A program made the translations under genes and the position numbers. Below are positions 9,210-17,585 of a stretch of 64,000 bases of DNA, one piece after another (within the stretch, counting starts at the first letter, position 1; every line of letters starts with the position of its first letter). Below the pieces are notes generated by a model. The model searched no databases. It had not been told where the DNA came from and saw only the letters and a program-made list of their open reading frames with translations. This stretch comes from an uncultured Alphaproteobacteria bacterium (GTDB lineage Bacteria > Pseudomonadota > Alphaproteobacteria > Caulobacterales > Caulobacteraceae): assembly GCA_937920085.1 (NCBI GenBank), contig CALETE010000080.1, positions 1 through 64,000 on the forward strand, in the 5' to 3' direction.

Positions 9210-10070
9210 ATGCATGTGACCGAGACACTCTTCCGCTATCACGGTGCCGACGGCACACCCCTAGCCGGCTTTGTCTGGCGGGGCGACACAGAGCCTAGGG
9301 CTCTGCTGCAGCTGGCCCATGGCGCAGGGGAGCATTCTGGGCGTTATCGCGAGCGTCTGGCCCCCCTGACGGAAGCAGGCTTCCTGATTTACGCCGCCGA
9401 CCACCGTGGCCATGGCCTGACCTCGGGCATGAGCCATTTCGGCGACTTTGGTCCTGGCGGTGCGGAGGCCTGCGTCAGCGACATGGCGGAGTTGGCCAAA
9501 CTGGCCAAGGCGGAAAACCCCGGCCTGCCCCTCACCCTCATGGGCCATTCCATGGGCGCCATGTTTGCCCAGGCCTTCCTGCCCGAGCACCACGGCCTAA
9601 TCGACGCCCTGATCCTTTCAGGCACCTCCGGCCCTGGCCCCCGCCGGGAAGGCACGGCCAACAGCGCCTTCCCTAATCCGCGCACGGATTATGATTGGCT
9701 AAGCCGCGATGAGACCGAGGTAGATAAGTACATCGCCGATCCCCTGAGCGGCATCAGCTTCACCCCAACATCCCAGGCCTCCTTCCGCACCGTCGCCGCT
9801 AAAGCCATGGGCACACCTGATCTGAGCGGCATCAAGCCCGCCCTGCCGGTCTATGTCTTCGTGGGCGATGAAGACCCCATCAACAACCGCCTCGCTGCCG
9901 TTACGCCCCTGATCGACACCTACCGCGCTGCGGGAATGGACGTGACCTTCAAGGTCTATCCCGGTGGCCGCCACGAAATGCTGAACGAGACCAACCGCGA
10001 TGAGGTGGTAGCCGACTTGCTTAGGTGGCTGGAAGGCAAGGCCGCAAGGGCCTCAGTAAGCCTTACCTAG
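9210..10070 (+). CDS. Alpha/beta hydrolase, monoacylglycerol-lipase-like
   Basis: Serine hydrolase of 286 residues in the lysophospholipase/monoglyceride lipase group. Features are the oxyanion area LQLAHGAGEHSGRY (34-47), the family motif DHRGHG (64-69), the nucleophile elbow GHSMG with Ser114, an acid in GDEDPIN and a likely catalytic His in YPGGRHEMLNE. There is no signal peptide, so it is probably cytoplasmic. Its 3' end overlaps the end of the convergent gene by 8 nt. Substrate unknown; a lipid monoester is likely from the family. Confidence 0.87.
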   Translation: MHVTETLFRYHGADGTPLAGFVWRGDTEPRALLQLAHGAGEHSGRYRERLAPLTEAGFLIYAADHRGHGLTSGMSHFGDFGPGGAEACVSDMAELAKLAKAENPGLPLTLMGHSMGAMFAQAFLPEHHGLIDALILSGTSGPGPRREGTANSAFPNPRTDYDWLSRDETEVDKYIADPLSGISFTPTSQASFRTVAAKAMGTPDLSGIKPALPVYVFVGDEDPINNRLAAVTPLIDTYRAAGMDVTFKVYPGGRHEMLNETNRDEVVADLLRWLEGKAARASVSLT

Positions 10071-10455
10071 CGCCCCTAGTTGGCGTCAGACATAGGGTGA
10101 AGGGGACCTCCGTCTGGGGCAGGCTGCGCCAACAGGTATGCAACCATTGGCTAACACCAAGTAGGGTCGTCGGCTCGCCCTCCGGCGGCTCGCCATTCCA
10201 GAAAATGCGGTCGTGATAGCCCTCGGGCTTAACCAGAAGAACATGGCCCTTGCCACCGACTTCCTCGATCCGGATCTCGTGGCCGGGAAGGTTGGTTATC
10301 TTGCATGCACCCTCAACCAACTGGCTCTCTCCGGCATAGAGCTCGCAGGGGATTGTGGCGGGTGGCCTCTGAGGCCCCGCTTCGTCTGCTGCCATGGCGG
10401 GTGTAACCAAGAAGATCAGGATTACGGATGAGGTGACGATTATGCTGGGCGACAT
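10063..10455 (-). CDS. Hypothetical secreted protein, about 130 residues
   Basis: Start chosen at the ATG at 10455 because GGAG lies about 8 nt upstream and the protein then begins with a clean signal peptide (MSPSIIVTSSVILIFLV...PAMA-ADEAG). The mature chain of ~110 residues has four Cys (PCELYAG, GACKITNL, LHTCWR, TLCL), suggesting two disulfides in the periplasm. A longer reading frame to 10527 exists but would bury the signal. No family recognised. Confidence 0.65.
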   Translation of the reverse strand: MSPSIIVTSSVILIFLVTPAMAADEAGPQRPPATIPCELYAGESQLVEGACKITNLPGHEIRIEEVGGKGHVLLVKPEGYHDRIFWNGEPPEGEPTTLLGVSQWLHTCWRSLPQTEVPFTLCLTPTRGAR

Positions 10456-10527
10456 TCGCGAAGCTCCAAAACTTTCGCAGTGCCTTATCGCAGTTTGAAC
10501 AGGGATTACGCCTTGATTCATGGTCAC

Positions 10528-10723
10528 GAAAAGCTGTTTGCAGATAATATAAAAAGCGCGTTAATATAAATATATTCATATTAATCAAAAATTATTTATC
10601 AGTTAAATTATAATCTATTGTAGTTTGTTAATATTGACATTCCTATTTACTTTATAATAAAATATTGGCAGATTTTTTCTGAAATTAAATGAAAAATTTT
10701 GTCACATGTGATGAATTTGGAGA
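10528..10723. other. AT-rich regulatory patch
   Basis: A sharply AT-rich stretch unlike the surrounding DNA. TTGACA at 10634-10639 with TAAAAT 18 nt further is a possible + strand promoter, and TCACATGTGA at 10702-10711 is a perfect 10-bp palindrome just before a small secreted-peptide gene. Horizontal origin or a bent promoter are both possible. Confidence 0.4.
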
Positions 10724-10873
10724 ATGCGCAGAACGATCCTGTTGCTCGCCATTTCGGCCTTGATACTTAGCGCATACCCCGCCGTCGCCAAACCAAAGCA
10801 AACCATGTTGAAGCTGGACGAGCGATTGCCTGGCGCACCTCCGCCTTGGCCCGGGCCGAAATTGAGGTCCTAG
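10724..10873 (+). CDS. Small secreted peptide, 49 residues
   Basis: A short frame, ATG 10724 to TAG 10871-10873, encoding a strong signal peptide (MRRTILLLAISALILSAYPAVA) and a ~27-residue mature peptide that is basic and Pro-rich (KPKQTMLKLDER, PGAPPPWPGPKLRS). GGAG at 10719-10722 is very close to the ATG, which weakens the case. It sits 3' of the AT-rich patch and 181 nt before copA. No family recognised; it could be a small copper-stress peptide or a remnant. Confidence 0.5.
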   Translation: MRRTILLLAISALILSAYPAVAKPKQTMLKLDERLPGAPPPWPGPKLRS

Positions 10874-11054
10874 GCGTCTGGGGTCCTATCGATGACAGAA
10901 ACGCCGCAAACAGACCCGTCCTCCTAGGCAGATAGAGTTTACGGGCTGAGATATCTGCTGCGCTTCCGGGTTTTTCGTCCGTCTGGGGTTGCGCAGGGTG
11001 GACGGCGTGACGATGTGGGCTATCCAGAAGCGCCCCCCTTCCGGATAATCAGCA

Positions 11055-12758
11055 ATGCGCGACCCAGCCCTTAACCGCAGACGGCTACTGACCGCGGCGG
11101 GAGCCCTTGGGCTAGCTAATGGACTTTTCCCCAGTTGGGCAATCAGCGGGACCCAGGGTTCAGACCCAAACCTGCCCACCCTGACCGGCCCAGACATTGA
11201 CCTATCCGTCGGCCATATCCGCTTGAAGGTAGACGGCAAGGTCGGCAACGCCGTCGCCATGAACGGTACAGTTCCAGCCCCCCTTCTGCGGTTCAAGCAG
11301 GGGCAGACGGCGCGGATCAAGGTGACCAACACCTTGAGTGAGGATACCTCCATCCACTGGCATGGCCTCCTCGTTCCGTCTCTGATGGACGGGGTTCCGG
11401 GCCTAACCTTCCCGGGGATCAAACCCGGGGAGACCTTCACCTATGAGTTCCCCCTGATCCAGTCGGGGACCTATTGGTACCACAGCCATTCTGGCCTGCA
11501 GGAGCCCATGGGCCATTACGGGCCCCTGATTATAGATCCAGCTGAACCCGACCCCATCGTCTCTGACCGGGAGCATGCGGTCATGCTGTCGGATTACAGC
11601 CCCATCCACCCACACAAGCTGCTGCAAAAAATGAAGCAGCAGAGCGGCCTGTATAACGACCAAAAACAGACCCTGGGCGGCCTGCTGGCGGGCAGGGACC
11701 AGCCCCTTGCCGCGCGACAGGAGTGGGCCAAGATGCTCATGGACCCCACCGACATTTCCGACCTAACCGGCGTGGTCTTCGATTTCCTAATCAACGGCCA
11801 TGGTCCCAAGGACAATTGGACGGGCCTGTTCAAGCCCGGCGAGCGGGTGCGCCTGCGGTTCATCAACGCCGCGGCCCAGACGATTTTCAACATTCGGATA
11901 CCCGGTCTAAAGCTAACCATGGTCGCCGCCGACGGCCAAAATATTGAGCCGGTCGAGGTCGACGAATTCCAGATCGCCAATGCCGAGACCTATGACGTCA
12001 TCGTCCAGCCTCTGGAGGACAAGGCCTATACCCTGGTGTCGGAGGCCGTCGACCGCTCGGGCATGGGCCGGGCCACCCTGGCGCCGCGTCTGGGTATGAC
12101 CGCAGAGGTCCCGCCCCTGCGCGCCCGGCCCCTGGCCACCCTGCGCGACATGGGTATGGATATGCCGAAGATGGCCGGCGGTATGGGCGGTCACACCATG
12201 GATATGTCCATGCGCAATCCCAATAACGGGCCGGAGGTGAAGATGGGCCCCGGGGTTCAAATGCTAGCCCCCATGCCCATGGACCGCACCTCAGAGCCCG
12301 GCCAGGGCCTCGAAAACACTGGCCACAAGGTGCTGGTCTATACCGACCTCATCGCCCGCGCGCCAAACCCCGACACCCGCGCCCCGACTCGCAGCCTCGA
12401 CATCCACCTGACCGGCAATATGGAGCGGTTCATGTGGGGGTTTGATGGGCGCAACTATAGCGAGCGGCCGCCCCCCTATCGGTTTGCGGCGGGCGAACGG
12501 GTGCAGGTGACCCTGATCAACGACACCATGATGGCCCACCCCATCCACCTGCATGGCCACTTTTTCGAGCTGGCCTTTGGTCCCGACGGGCGCCATCCGC
12601 GCAAGCACACCGTCCTGGTCCTGCCCGGCGGCAAGGTGAGCTTTGACTTTACCCCTGAGGTCGGGGATTGGGCCTTCCACTGCCACATGGCCTATCACAT
12701 GCATTCGGGCATGTTTCAGGTCTTCGCCGTCCGCGACGGCAAGGCGGGCACGGCGTGA
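11055..12758 (+). CDS. copA: Copper resistance multicopper oxidase CopA
   Basis: Periplasmic multicopper oxidase, 567 residues, that in the CopA/PcoA family oxidises or binds Cu(I). It begins with a twin-arginine signal (NRRRLLTAAGALGLA). Copper-ligand motifs are HWHG (101-104), YWYHSHSG, HPIHLHGHFF and the C-terminal HCHMAYHMHSGMF. A Met-rich stretch between the second and third cupredoxin domains (MGMDMPKMAGGMGGHTMDM) is typical of CopA. Its stop overlaps the copB start by 4 nt, so the pair is translationally coupled. No copper sensor gene (CueR, CopRS, CsoR) is in the window. Confidence 0.95.
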   Translation: MRDPALNRRRLLTAAGALGLANGLFPSWAISGTQGSDPNLPTLTGPDIDLSVGHIRLKVDGKVGNAVAMNGTVPAPLLRFKQGQTARIKVTNTLSEDTSIHWHGLLVPSLMDGVPGLTFPGIKPGETFTYEFPLIQSGTYWYHSHSGLQEPMGHYGPLIIDPAEPDPIVSDREHAVMLSDYSPIHPHKLLQKMKQQSGLYNDQKQTLGGLLAGRDQPLAARQEWAKMLMDPTDISDLTGVVFDFLINGHGPKDNWTGLFKPGERVRLRFINAAAQTIFNIRIPGLKLTMVAADGQNIEPVEVDEFQIANAETYDVIVQPLEDKAYTLVSEAVDRSGMGRATLAPRLGMTAEVPPLRARPLATLRDMGMDMPKMAGGMGGHTMDMSMRNPNNGPEVKMGPGVQMLAPMPMDRTSEPGQGLENTGHKVLVYTDLIARAPNPDTRAPTRSLDIHLTGNMERFMWGFDGRNYSERPPPYRFAAGERVQVTLINDTMMAHPIHLHGHFFELAFGPDGRHPRKHTVLVLPGGKVSFDFTPEVGDWAFHCHMAYHMHSGMFQVFAVRDGKAGTA

Positions 12759-13582
12759 TCAAGCCCCTCTGCCTTGCCAGCGCCCTGGCCTTGGCTAACC
12801 CGGCCCTAGCCCAGGACCACAGCCACCACCACATGGCTCAGCCAGCAGCCCCGGCCCCCAAGTCTGGCCCCACGGACTTCCTGGCCGACCAGGCCTATGA
12901 CCCCGCCGTTATGGCCCAGGCGCGGGAGGTGCTGCGCTTCGAGCATGGCGGCATGCCCATGGCCAAGGTCGCCGCCGACCTCCTGGAGTATCAGGCCCGG
13001 TCAGGGGAGGACGGCTATCACTGGGAGGGCGAGGCCTGGTATGGCGGTGACCTCCACCGTCTGGTCTTCAAAACCCAAGGGGAAGGCGGAACCCGCAGCG
13101 GTGTCGAGGCCGCAGAGGTCCAGGCCCTCTATTCCCGCGCCATCGGCCCCTTCACCGACCTGCAGGTGGGCTTGCGGCAAGACGTCAAGCCCGGCCCGGC
13201 TGAGGCCTATGCCACCGTCGGGTTTGAGACCACCCTGCCCTATTGGGTCCATGCCCAAGGCGGTCTCTACCTGTCGCCGCGGGGTCATCTATTGGGTCGG
13301 GTCGAGGGGACCTATGACCTGCGCCTGACCCAGCGCCTCATCCTCCAGCCCAGGGCCGAGCTCAACTTCGCCGCCCAGGACATGCCCCGCCATGACACCG
13401 GCTCTGGTCTCTCCAAGGCCGAGTTAGGCCTGCGCCTCCGCTACGAACTCCATCGCGAATTCGCCCCCTATGTGGGGGTGACCTACGACCAAACCTTCGG
13501 CCACACCGCCGACTTTACGAGGGCGAAGGGCCGCGAGGTGCAGAGCACCGGCCTGGTGGTAGGGTTGAGGGGGTGGTTTTAG
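12755..13582 (+). CDS. copB: Copper resistance protein CopB
   Basis: Outer-membrane copper-resistance protein of about 275 residues. The GTG at 12755 overlaps the copA stop (GTGA) and opens directly into a signal peptide (IKPLCLASALALANPALAQ), so it is preferred over a longer frame starting inside copA. A His-rich segment (DHSHHHMAQ) follows cleavage. The C-terminal two thirds show alternating beta-barrel strands (YWVHAQGGLYLSPRGHLLGR, RLILQPRAELNFAAQDM) and the protein ends in Phe, as outer-membrane barrels do. CopB is known to work with CopA in copper sequestration. Confidence 0.93.
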   Translation: MIKPLCLASALALANPALAQDHSHHHMAQPAAPAPKSGPTDFLADQAYDPAVMAQAREVLRFEHGGMPMAKVAADLLEYQARSGEDGYHWEGEAWYGGDLHRLVFKTQGEGGTRSGVEAAEVQALYSRAIGPFTDLQVGLRQDVKPGPAEAYATVGFETTLPYWVHAQGGLYLSPRGHLLGRVEGTYDLRLTQRLILQPRAELNFAAQDMPRHDTGSGLSKAELGLRLRYELHREFAPYVGVTYDQTFGHTADFTRAKGREVQSTGLVVGLRGWF

Positions 13583-13955
13583 GGGCTGTTGCGGTGGAAC
13601 TTTTCGATGCCGCGCCCCCGCCCCGACCAGTCTCGATGCGACCTATGCAGATTGGGTACGCCGATGGTGGCGCATAGTCGAAACCCTCGATGTTATTGAA
13701 TCGGCTGTGGTCTCTAGTGATTGGGGTGTGGCTTGGATTGTCGCTCACCTTCGCCCGAAGTGTGATCGGGGCTGACACTCCTGTGATAGCTGGCTGACAA
13801 TCAGCCCAGCCCGAGGGAAGGTCGTTGAGTGGCACTTTACTGAGCCGGGCGCGGTTCCGCCCGCCAGCGCCATTGCAGCTCCCTTTCGCTCAATCCGGGT
13901 GCTGAACACGCCCTTTAAATATTAAAGATAACTAATCTGAGGAGGACATATTGAT
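13583..13955. other. Intergenic region with AT-rich palindrome
   Basis: 373 nt with no convincing gene. CTTTAA (13913-13918) and TTAAAG (13922-13927) form a perfect 6-bp inverted repeat with an ATA spacer about 30 nt before the next start, a likely promoter or operator element. A strong GAGGAGGA ribosome-binding site follows. Confidence 0.35.
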
Positions 13956-14267
13956 ATGAATCTTGATGATTGGCCTTTGATGAAAGATGGCGATCCTTTT
14001 CCTGAAATCATTCAGGGGCGCTGGATTGAAGAAAGTGAACCGACATATGAAGTGATCATTCGCGGTCATGACCTGATCATGCGTGGAGAACTGCAGGATT
14101 ACGTTGAGAGACGCATTTTAATTACAAACCCTGAGCTAGGAGCAGTCACGGTTACCCGTCCTTTTGATACGGAGCCAGGCGATGAGCTTGACTTCTATCT
14201 TCTGCCGGACGACGAGTTATACATCGCCAACAATCACGCAGTGGCCATATTCAGAAGGGCAGATTGA
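13956..14267 (+). CDS. Hypothetical small acidic protein, 103 residues
   Basis: The ATG is preceded by an unusually strong GAGGAGGA. The protein is acidic, has no signal peptide, and looks beta-rich (TYEVIIRGHDLIMRGEL, ELDFYLLPDDELYIANN). Codon use is more AT-rich than in the neighbours, which could mean acquired DNA. I recognise no family; a small cytoplasmic partner or immunity-type protein is possible but not shown. Downstream of copB with its own promoter region. Confidence 0.6.
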   Translation: MNLDDWPLMKDGDPFPEIIQGRWIEESEPTYEVIIRGHDLIMRGELQDYVERRILITNPELGAVTVTRPFDTEPGDELDFYLLPDDELYIANNHAVAIFRRAD

Positions 14268-14416
14268 TGGATGCCGAACTATCGGGATCGAGAACTGGCC
14301 CGGCTCCAAAAAATTTTCAATAAACGCTAGGGGCAGGCCGCGCCCCTTGCAACTTCCCGCCGCCCGGCGTTGATTTCCTCAAGCCCGGACGCGGCGCGCA
14401 TTGAGGGAGAGAGACG

Positions 14417-15214
14417 ATGACGGATATTCTAGATCTTGGCGGGCGGGTGGCCCTGGTGACGGGCGGCGGTCAGGGAGTGGGGCGTCAGAGCGCGCTACAG
14501 CTGGGCGCGGCGCTGAATAGCGGCGGGGTGGTGGTCAATGACTATGTGCTCGAGCGGGCTGAGGCAGTTGCCGAGGAAATCCGCGCCGCAGGGGGCAAGG
14601 CTGTGGCCATCCAGGCGGACGTTTCGGACCTGGCTAACGTCAAGGACATGGTGGCCCAGGGCCGCGATGCCTTGGGGCCTATCGGCGTCCTGGTCAACAA
14701 TGCCGGCAATGCGGGCGCCAATCCTTCGCCAGAGTTGGCCAAGCCCTTCTGGGAGACGGGACCCGACGTCTGGCAGAGCTTTATTGGGGTCAATTTTTAT
14801 GGGGTGATGAACTGCACAGCAGCCGTCATTCCCGGCATGATCGAGCGCCAAGCCCCCGGTCGGATCATCACCATCATCTCCGATGCCGGAAGGTGGGGGG
14901 ATGCCAGTATGGAAATCTATGCCGCTTCCAAGGCCGGTGCGGCGGGCTTCATGCGCTCGGTCGCCCGCACATTGGGCCGCCACCAGATCACCGCCAACTG
15001 CATCGCCATCGCCCTGACCGCCACCCCGGCGGTCCGCCGCACCCTGGAAGGCGATCAGGAGCGACTGAAGCGACAGATGGAGAAGTACATCATCCGCCGC
15101 CCGGGCCAGCCAGAGGACATCGCCAATATGGTGCAGTTCCTGGCTTCAGACGCCTCGCCCTGGATCACCGGACAGGTCTATCCCGTCAATGGTGGCTTCA
15201 CCTTCGCCCTGTGA
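14417..15214 (+). CDS. SDR family oxidoreductase
   Basis: Short-chain dehydrogenase/reductase, 265 residues. It has the dinucleotide-binding TGGGQGVGR near residue 15, the NNAGNAG strand, a catalytic Ser in ITIISDAGRWG and the YAASK catalytic motif, then the PVNGGFTF tail common in 3-ketoacyl reductase-like members. A GAGGGAGAG ribosome-binding site precedes the ATG. It overlaps the next gene by 4 nt (GTGA), so both probably act in one pathway. Substrate unknown. Confidence 0.9.
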   Translation: MTDILDLGGRVALVTGGGQGVGRQSALQLGAALNSGGVVVNDYVLERAEAVAEEIRAAGGKAVAIQADVSDLANVKDMVAQGRDALGPIGVLVNNAGNAGANPSPELAKPFWETGPDVWQSFIGVNFYGVMNCTAAVIPGMIERQAPGRIITIISDAGRWGDASMEIYAASKAGAAGFMRSVARTLGRHQITANCIAIALTATPAVRRTLEGDQERLKRQMEKYIIRRPGQPEDIANMVQFLASDASPWITGQVYPVNGGFTFAL

Positions 15215-15891
15215 GTGGGCTTCGGGAAGAGCTCGCCGGCTTGGTCGCTGAGCAACTGGGGGATGAAGCCCTAGGGGCGGCCATGGCAGCCCATGTCCTG
15301 GAGGCGGCGGCCAACTGGTGCCCGCCGACCACGCCCATGGCGCAGGTCGATAGTATTGTCGCCTATGCCTTTGGCAACCGACCAAGGCCGGGTCCCGCCC
15401 CAAGCCCTGACGCACCCCTGCTGGAAAAGCTGGATGAGCCCGGGCCGGTCAATGCGCAGCTGGCGAAGGTGGTGGCCGACCTCTACGCCAAACGCCCGGC
15501 GCGGATCTTCGCCCAGTGGGAGGTGGCCCACTTCCTTAAGGCGCAACACGGATTAACCGAGGCGGTCTCCATTGAGCCCATCCTCGGGCCCGATGGTCAG
15601 GTAATCTATCTAAGCACGGACGGTGTTGCGACCGCAGCCATTGCGGCGGGGGGTGGAGACCTAGGTCGGGTCGCCGTCGTCGCCCACCGCGACCACGCGA
15701 AGCGATGCGTCAAGGTCTCCCGCGCCGCCGGCATGGACGCCTTCATTGCTGCCGACCGCCCCCTGCCCGCCGACTATGACCCCCAGTCCGGCCAGGCCTG
15801 GACACGGTCGCGGGAGGTCTATCTGCTCCACGATCTGGCGGCCCAGTTCATGGGACTGAGGGCGGAGGCGATTGGGAGGATGATGCCCTGA
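15211..15891 (+). CDS. Unknown protein, possibly DUF218/YdcF-like
   Basis: About 226 residues. The GTG at 15211 overlaps the SDR stop and is chosen over a longer frame that would run inside the SDR gene. Segments VDSIVAYAFGNRPRPG and VAVVAHRDHAKRCVKVSRAAG are reminiscent of the DUF218 (SanA/YdcF) fold, in which an early hydrophobic strand and a late strand plus H-x(n)-R motif bind a small ligand. This is a weak resemblance. No signal peptide or membrane segment, unlike SanA. Tight coupling to the SDR suggests a joint metabolic role. Confidence 0.6.
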   Translation: MSGLREELAGLVAEQLGDEALGAAMAAHVLEAAANWCPPTTPMAQVDSIVAYAFGNRPRPGPAPSPDAPLLEKLDEPGPVNAQLAKVVADLYAKRPARIFAQWEVAHFLKAQHGLTEAVSIEPILGPDGQVIYLSTDGVATAAIAAGGGDLGRVAVVAHRDHAKRCVKVSRAAGMDAFIAADRPLPADYDPQSGQAWTRSREVYLLHDLAAQFMGLRAEAIGRMMP

Positions 15892-15895
15892 AGTC

Positions 15896-17389
15896 CTACC
15901 CCTTCGCCATCAGCAGCCCCTTCCACCGGGCCACCTGCTGACGCACCAGGGCGGGCGCCGAGCCGCCATAGGAGGTGCGGGCCTCGCAGGAGGCCCGGGC
16001 GGTGAGGACCCGGTAGATGTCGGCGGTAATGCCTGGATTGAGGCTCTGGTACTGTTTGAGGGTCAACTGGGACAGTTCCACCCCCTTGGCCTCAGCCATC
16101 TTCACCGCGGCACCCGAAATATGGTGAGCCTCGCGGAAGGGGATGTTGAGATTCTGGACCAGCCAGTCGGCCAGGTCCGTGGCGGTGGAGAATCCCGCCG
16201 CGGCAACCGCGGCCATGCGGGGGGTGTTGGCCTTGAAATCCAGGACCATGCCGGTCATGGCGCGGATGGCCAGGTCCAGGGCGTCGAAGGCGTGGAAGAC
16301 TGGCGGCTTGTCCTCCTGCAGGTCCTTGTCATAGGCGAGCGGCAAGCCCTTGAGCACAGTGTTGAGGGCTAGGAAGTCGCCGCTGATCGGGCCGGACTTG
16401 GCGCGGACCAACTCGGCGGCGTCGGGATTGCGCTTCTGCGGCATGATGGAGGAGCCGGTGGAATAGGAATCTGAGAAGGCGATGAAGCCGAACTGCGGAT
16501 TGCACCAGATGACCATTTCCTCGGCCAACCGCGACAGGTGACCGGCACACAGTGTGAAGCAGGACAGGGCTTCTAGGGCAAAGTCACGGTCGGCCACCCC
16601 ATCGAGACTGTTGGCCGTAGGCCGGGCAAAGCCCAGGGCTTGCGCGGTCATGGTTCGGTCAATGGGAAAGGAGGTGCCGGCCAGGGCGGCTGAACCCAGG
16701 GGGCACTCATTCATCCGGGTCCGGGCGTCGGCCATACGCGAGACGTCCCGGGCAAACATTTCCACATAGGCCATCAGGTGGTGGCCCAGAGTGATGGGCT
16801 GGGCCGGCTGCATGTGGGTGAAGCCTGGCATGAGGCTGTCGGCGTGCTGCTCGGCCCGGGTGACCAGGGCCAGTTGCAGGTCCTTGACCTTGAGCTGCAT
16901 GTCGTCGAGGGCGTCGCGGACCCAGAGCTTGAAGTCTGTGGCCACCTGATCATTGCGCGAGCGGGCGGTGTGCAGGCGCCCTGATGCCGGACCGATCAAT
17001 TCCCCTAGCCGGGCCTCGACATTGAGGTGAATGTCCTCGAACTCCCGGCGGAAGGGGAAGGTTCCAGCCTCGATCTCGCCCATGATGGTCTTGAGGCCAC
17101 CCTGAATCTTTTCCCCATCGTCGACAGTAATGATCTTCTGTTTGACCAGCATGGCGGCGTGGGCCTGGGAGGCCGTGATATCCTGACGCCAGAACCGGCG
17201 ATCCACATCGATGGAGACATTGATCTCCTGCATCAAGGCCCCAGGCTTTTCCGTGAACCGACCGCCCCACATGGCCTGACCGCCGCCTGTGGCCGCCTGG
17301 GCCAGGGCCGCCCTGGGTCGAAAGGCTGTCGCCAGGCCAAGGCCCGTTGACAGGGCGATGCCAGACAGCAGATTGCGGCGGCTTTGCAT
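15896..17389 (-). CDS. argH: Argininosuccinate lyase family protein with Tat-type export signal
   Basis: From residue 40 (MWGGRF) on this is a full-length argininosuccinate lyase, which splits argininosuccinate into arginine and fumarate. It has the SGRLHTARSRNDQVATDF segment and the fumarase/lyase signature GSSIMPQKRNP at 312-322 with the catalytic-loop Ser. In front is a 39-residue extension, SRRNLLSGIALSTGLGLA...RAALAQA, with the twin-arginine motif, hydrophobic core and AxA-like cleavage site of a Tat signal. A good ribosome-binding site (GGAAGG) precedes this upstream ATG, and the internal Met40 has none as good. So an exported lyase acting on argininosuccinate or a related succinyl-amine in the periplasm is likely. 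Confidence 0.87.
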   Translation of the reverse strand: MQSRRNLLSGIALSTGLGLATAFRPRAALAQAATGGGQAMWGGRFTEKPGALMQEINVSIDVDRRFWRQDITASQAHAAMLVKQKIITVDDGEKIQGGLKTIMGEIEAGTFPFRREFEDIHLNVEARLGELIGPASGRLHTARSRNDQVATDFKLWVRDALDDMQLKVKDLQLALVTRAEQHADSLMPGFTHMQPAQPITLGHHLMAYVEMFARDVSRMADARTRMNECPLGSAALAGTSFPIDRTMTAQALGFARPTANSLDGVADRDFALEALSCFTLCAGHLSRLAEEMVIWCNPQFGFIAFSDSYSTGSSIMPQKRNPDAAELVRAKSGPISGDFLALNTVLKGLPLAYDKDLQEDKPPVFHAFDALDLAIRAMTGMVLDFKANTPRMAAVAAAGFSTATDLADWLVQNLNIPFREAHHISGAAVKMAEAKGVELSQLTLKQYQSLNPGITADIYRVLTARASCEARTSYGGSAPALVRQQVARWKGLLMAKG

Positions 17390-17585
17390 GTGAGACCTTC
17401 CGTAACTCCGGGATGCACCTTGCTAAGGCCGCAGCGCACTCCGCGGCTAGTGAAATTCGGCTGGTAGACCCACGAAACCAGCCCAGCCCATTTTTCAGGC
17501 GAAAGCTCGAAAGGCCGATGCAGACATCCGCCGCCATCTGGCGCTAAACATGCACCAGATACGCAAACCATAGAGTGGGGGGACC

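Noticed and set aside
12668..12754. Longer start for copB inside copA
   Set aside because: The GTG at 12755 gives a signal peptide and the typical 4-nt overlap.
13515..13835. 106-codon - strand frame after copB
   Set aside because: Overlaps the copB end, has low-complexity Pro/Ser/Thr content and no ribosome-binding site.
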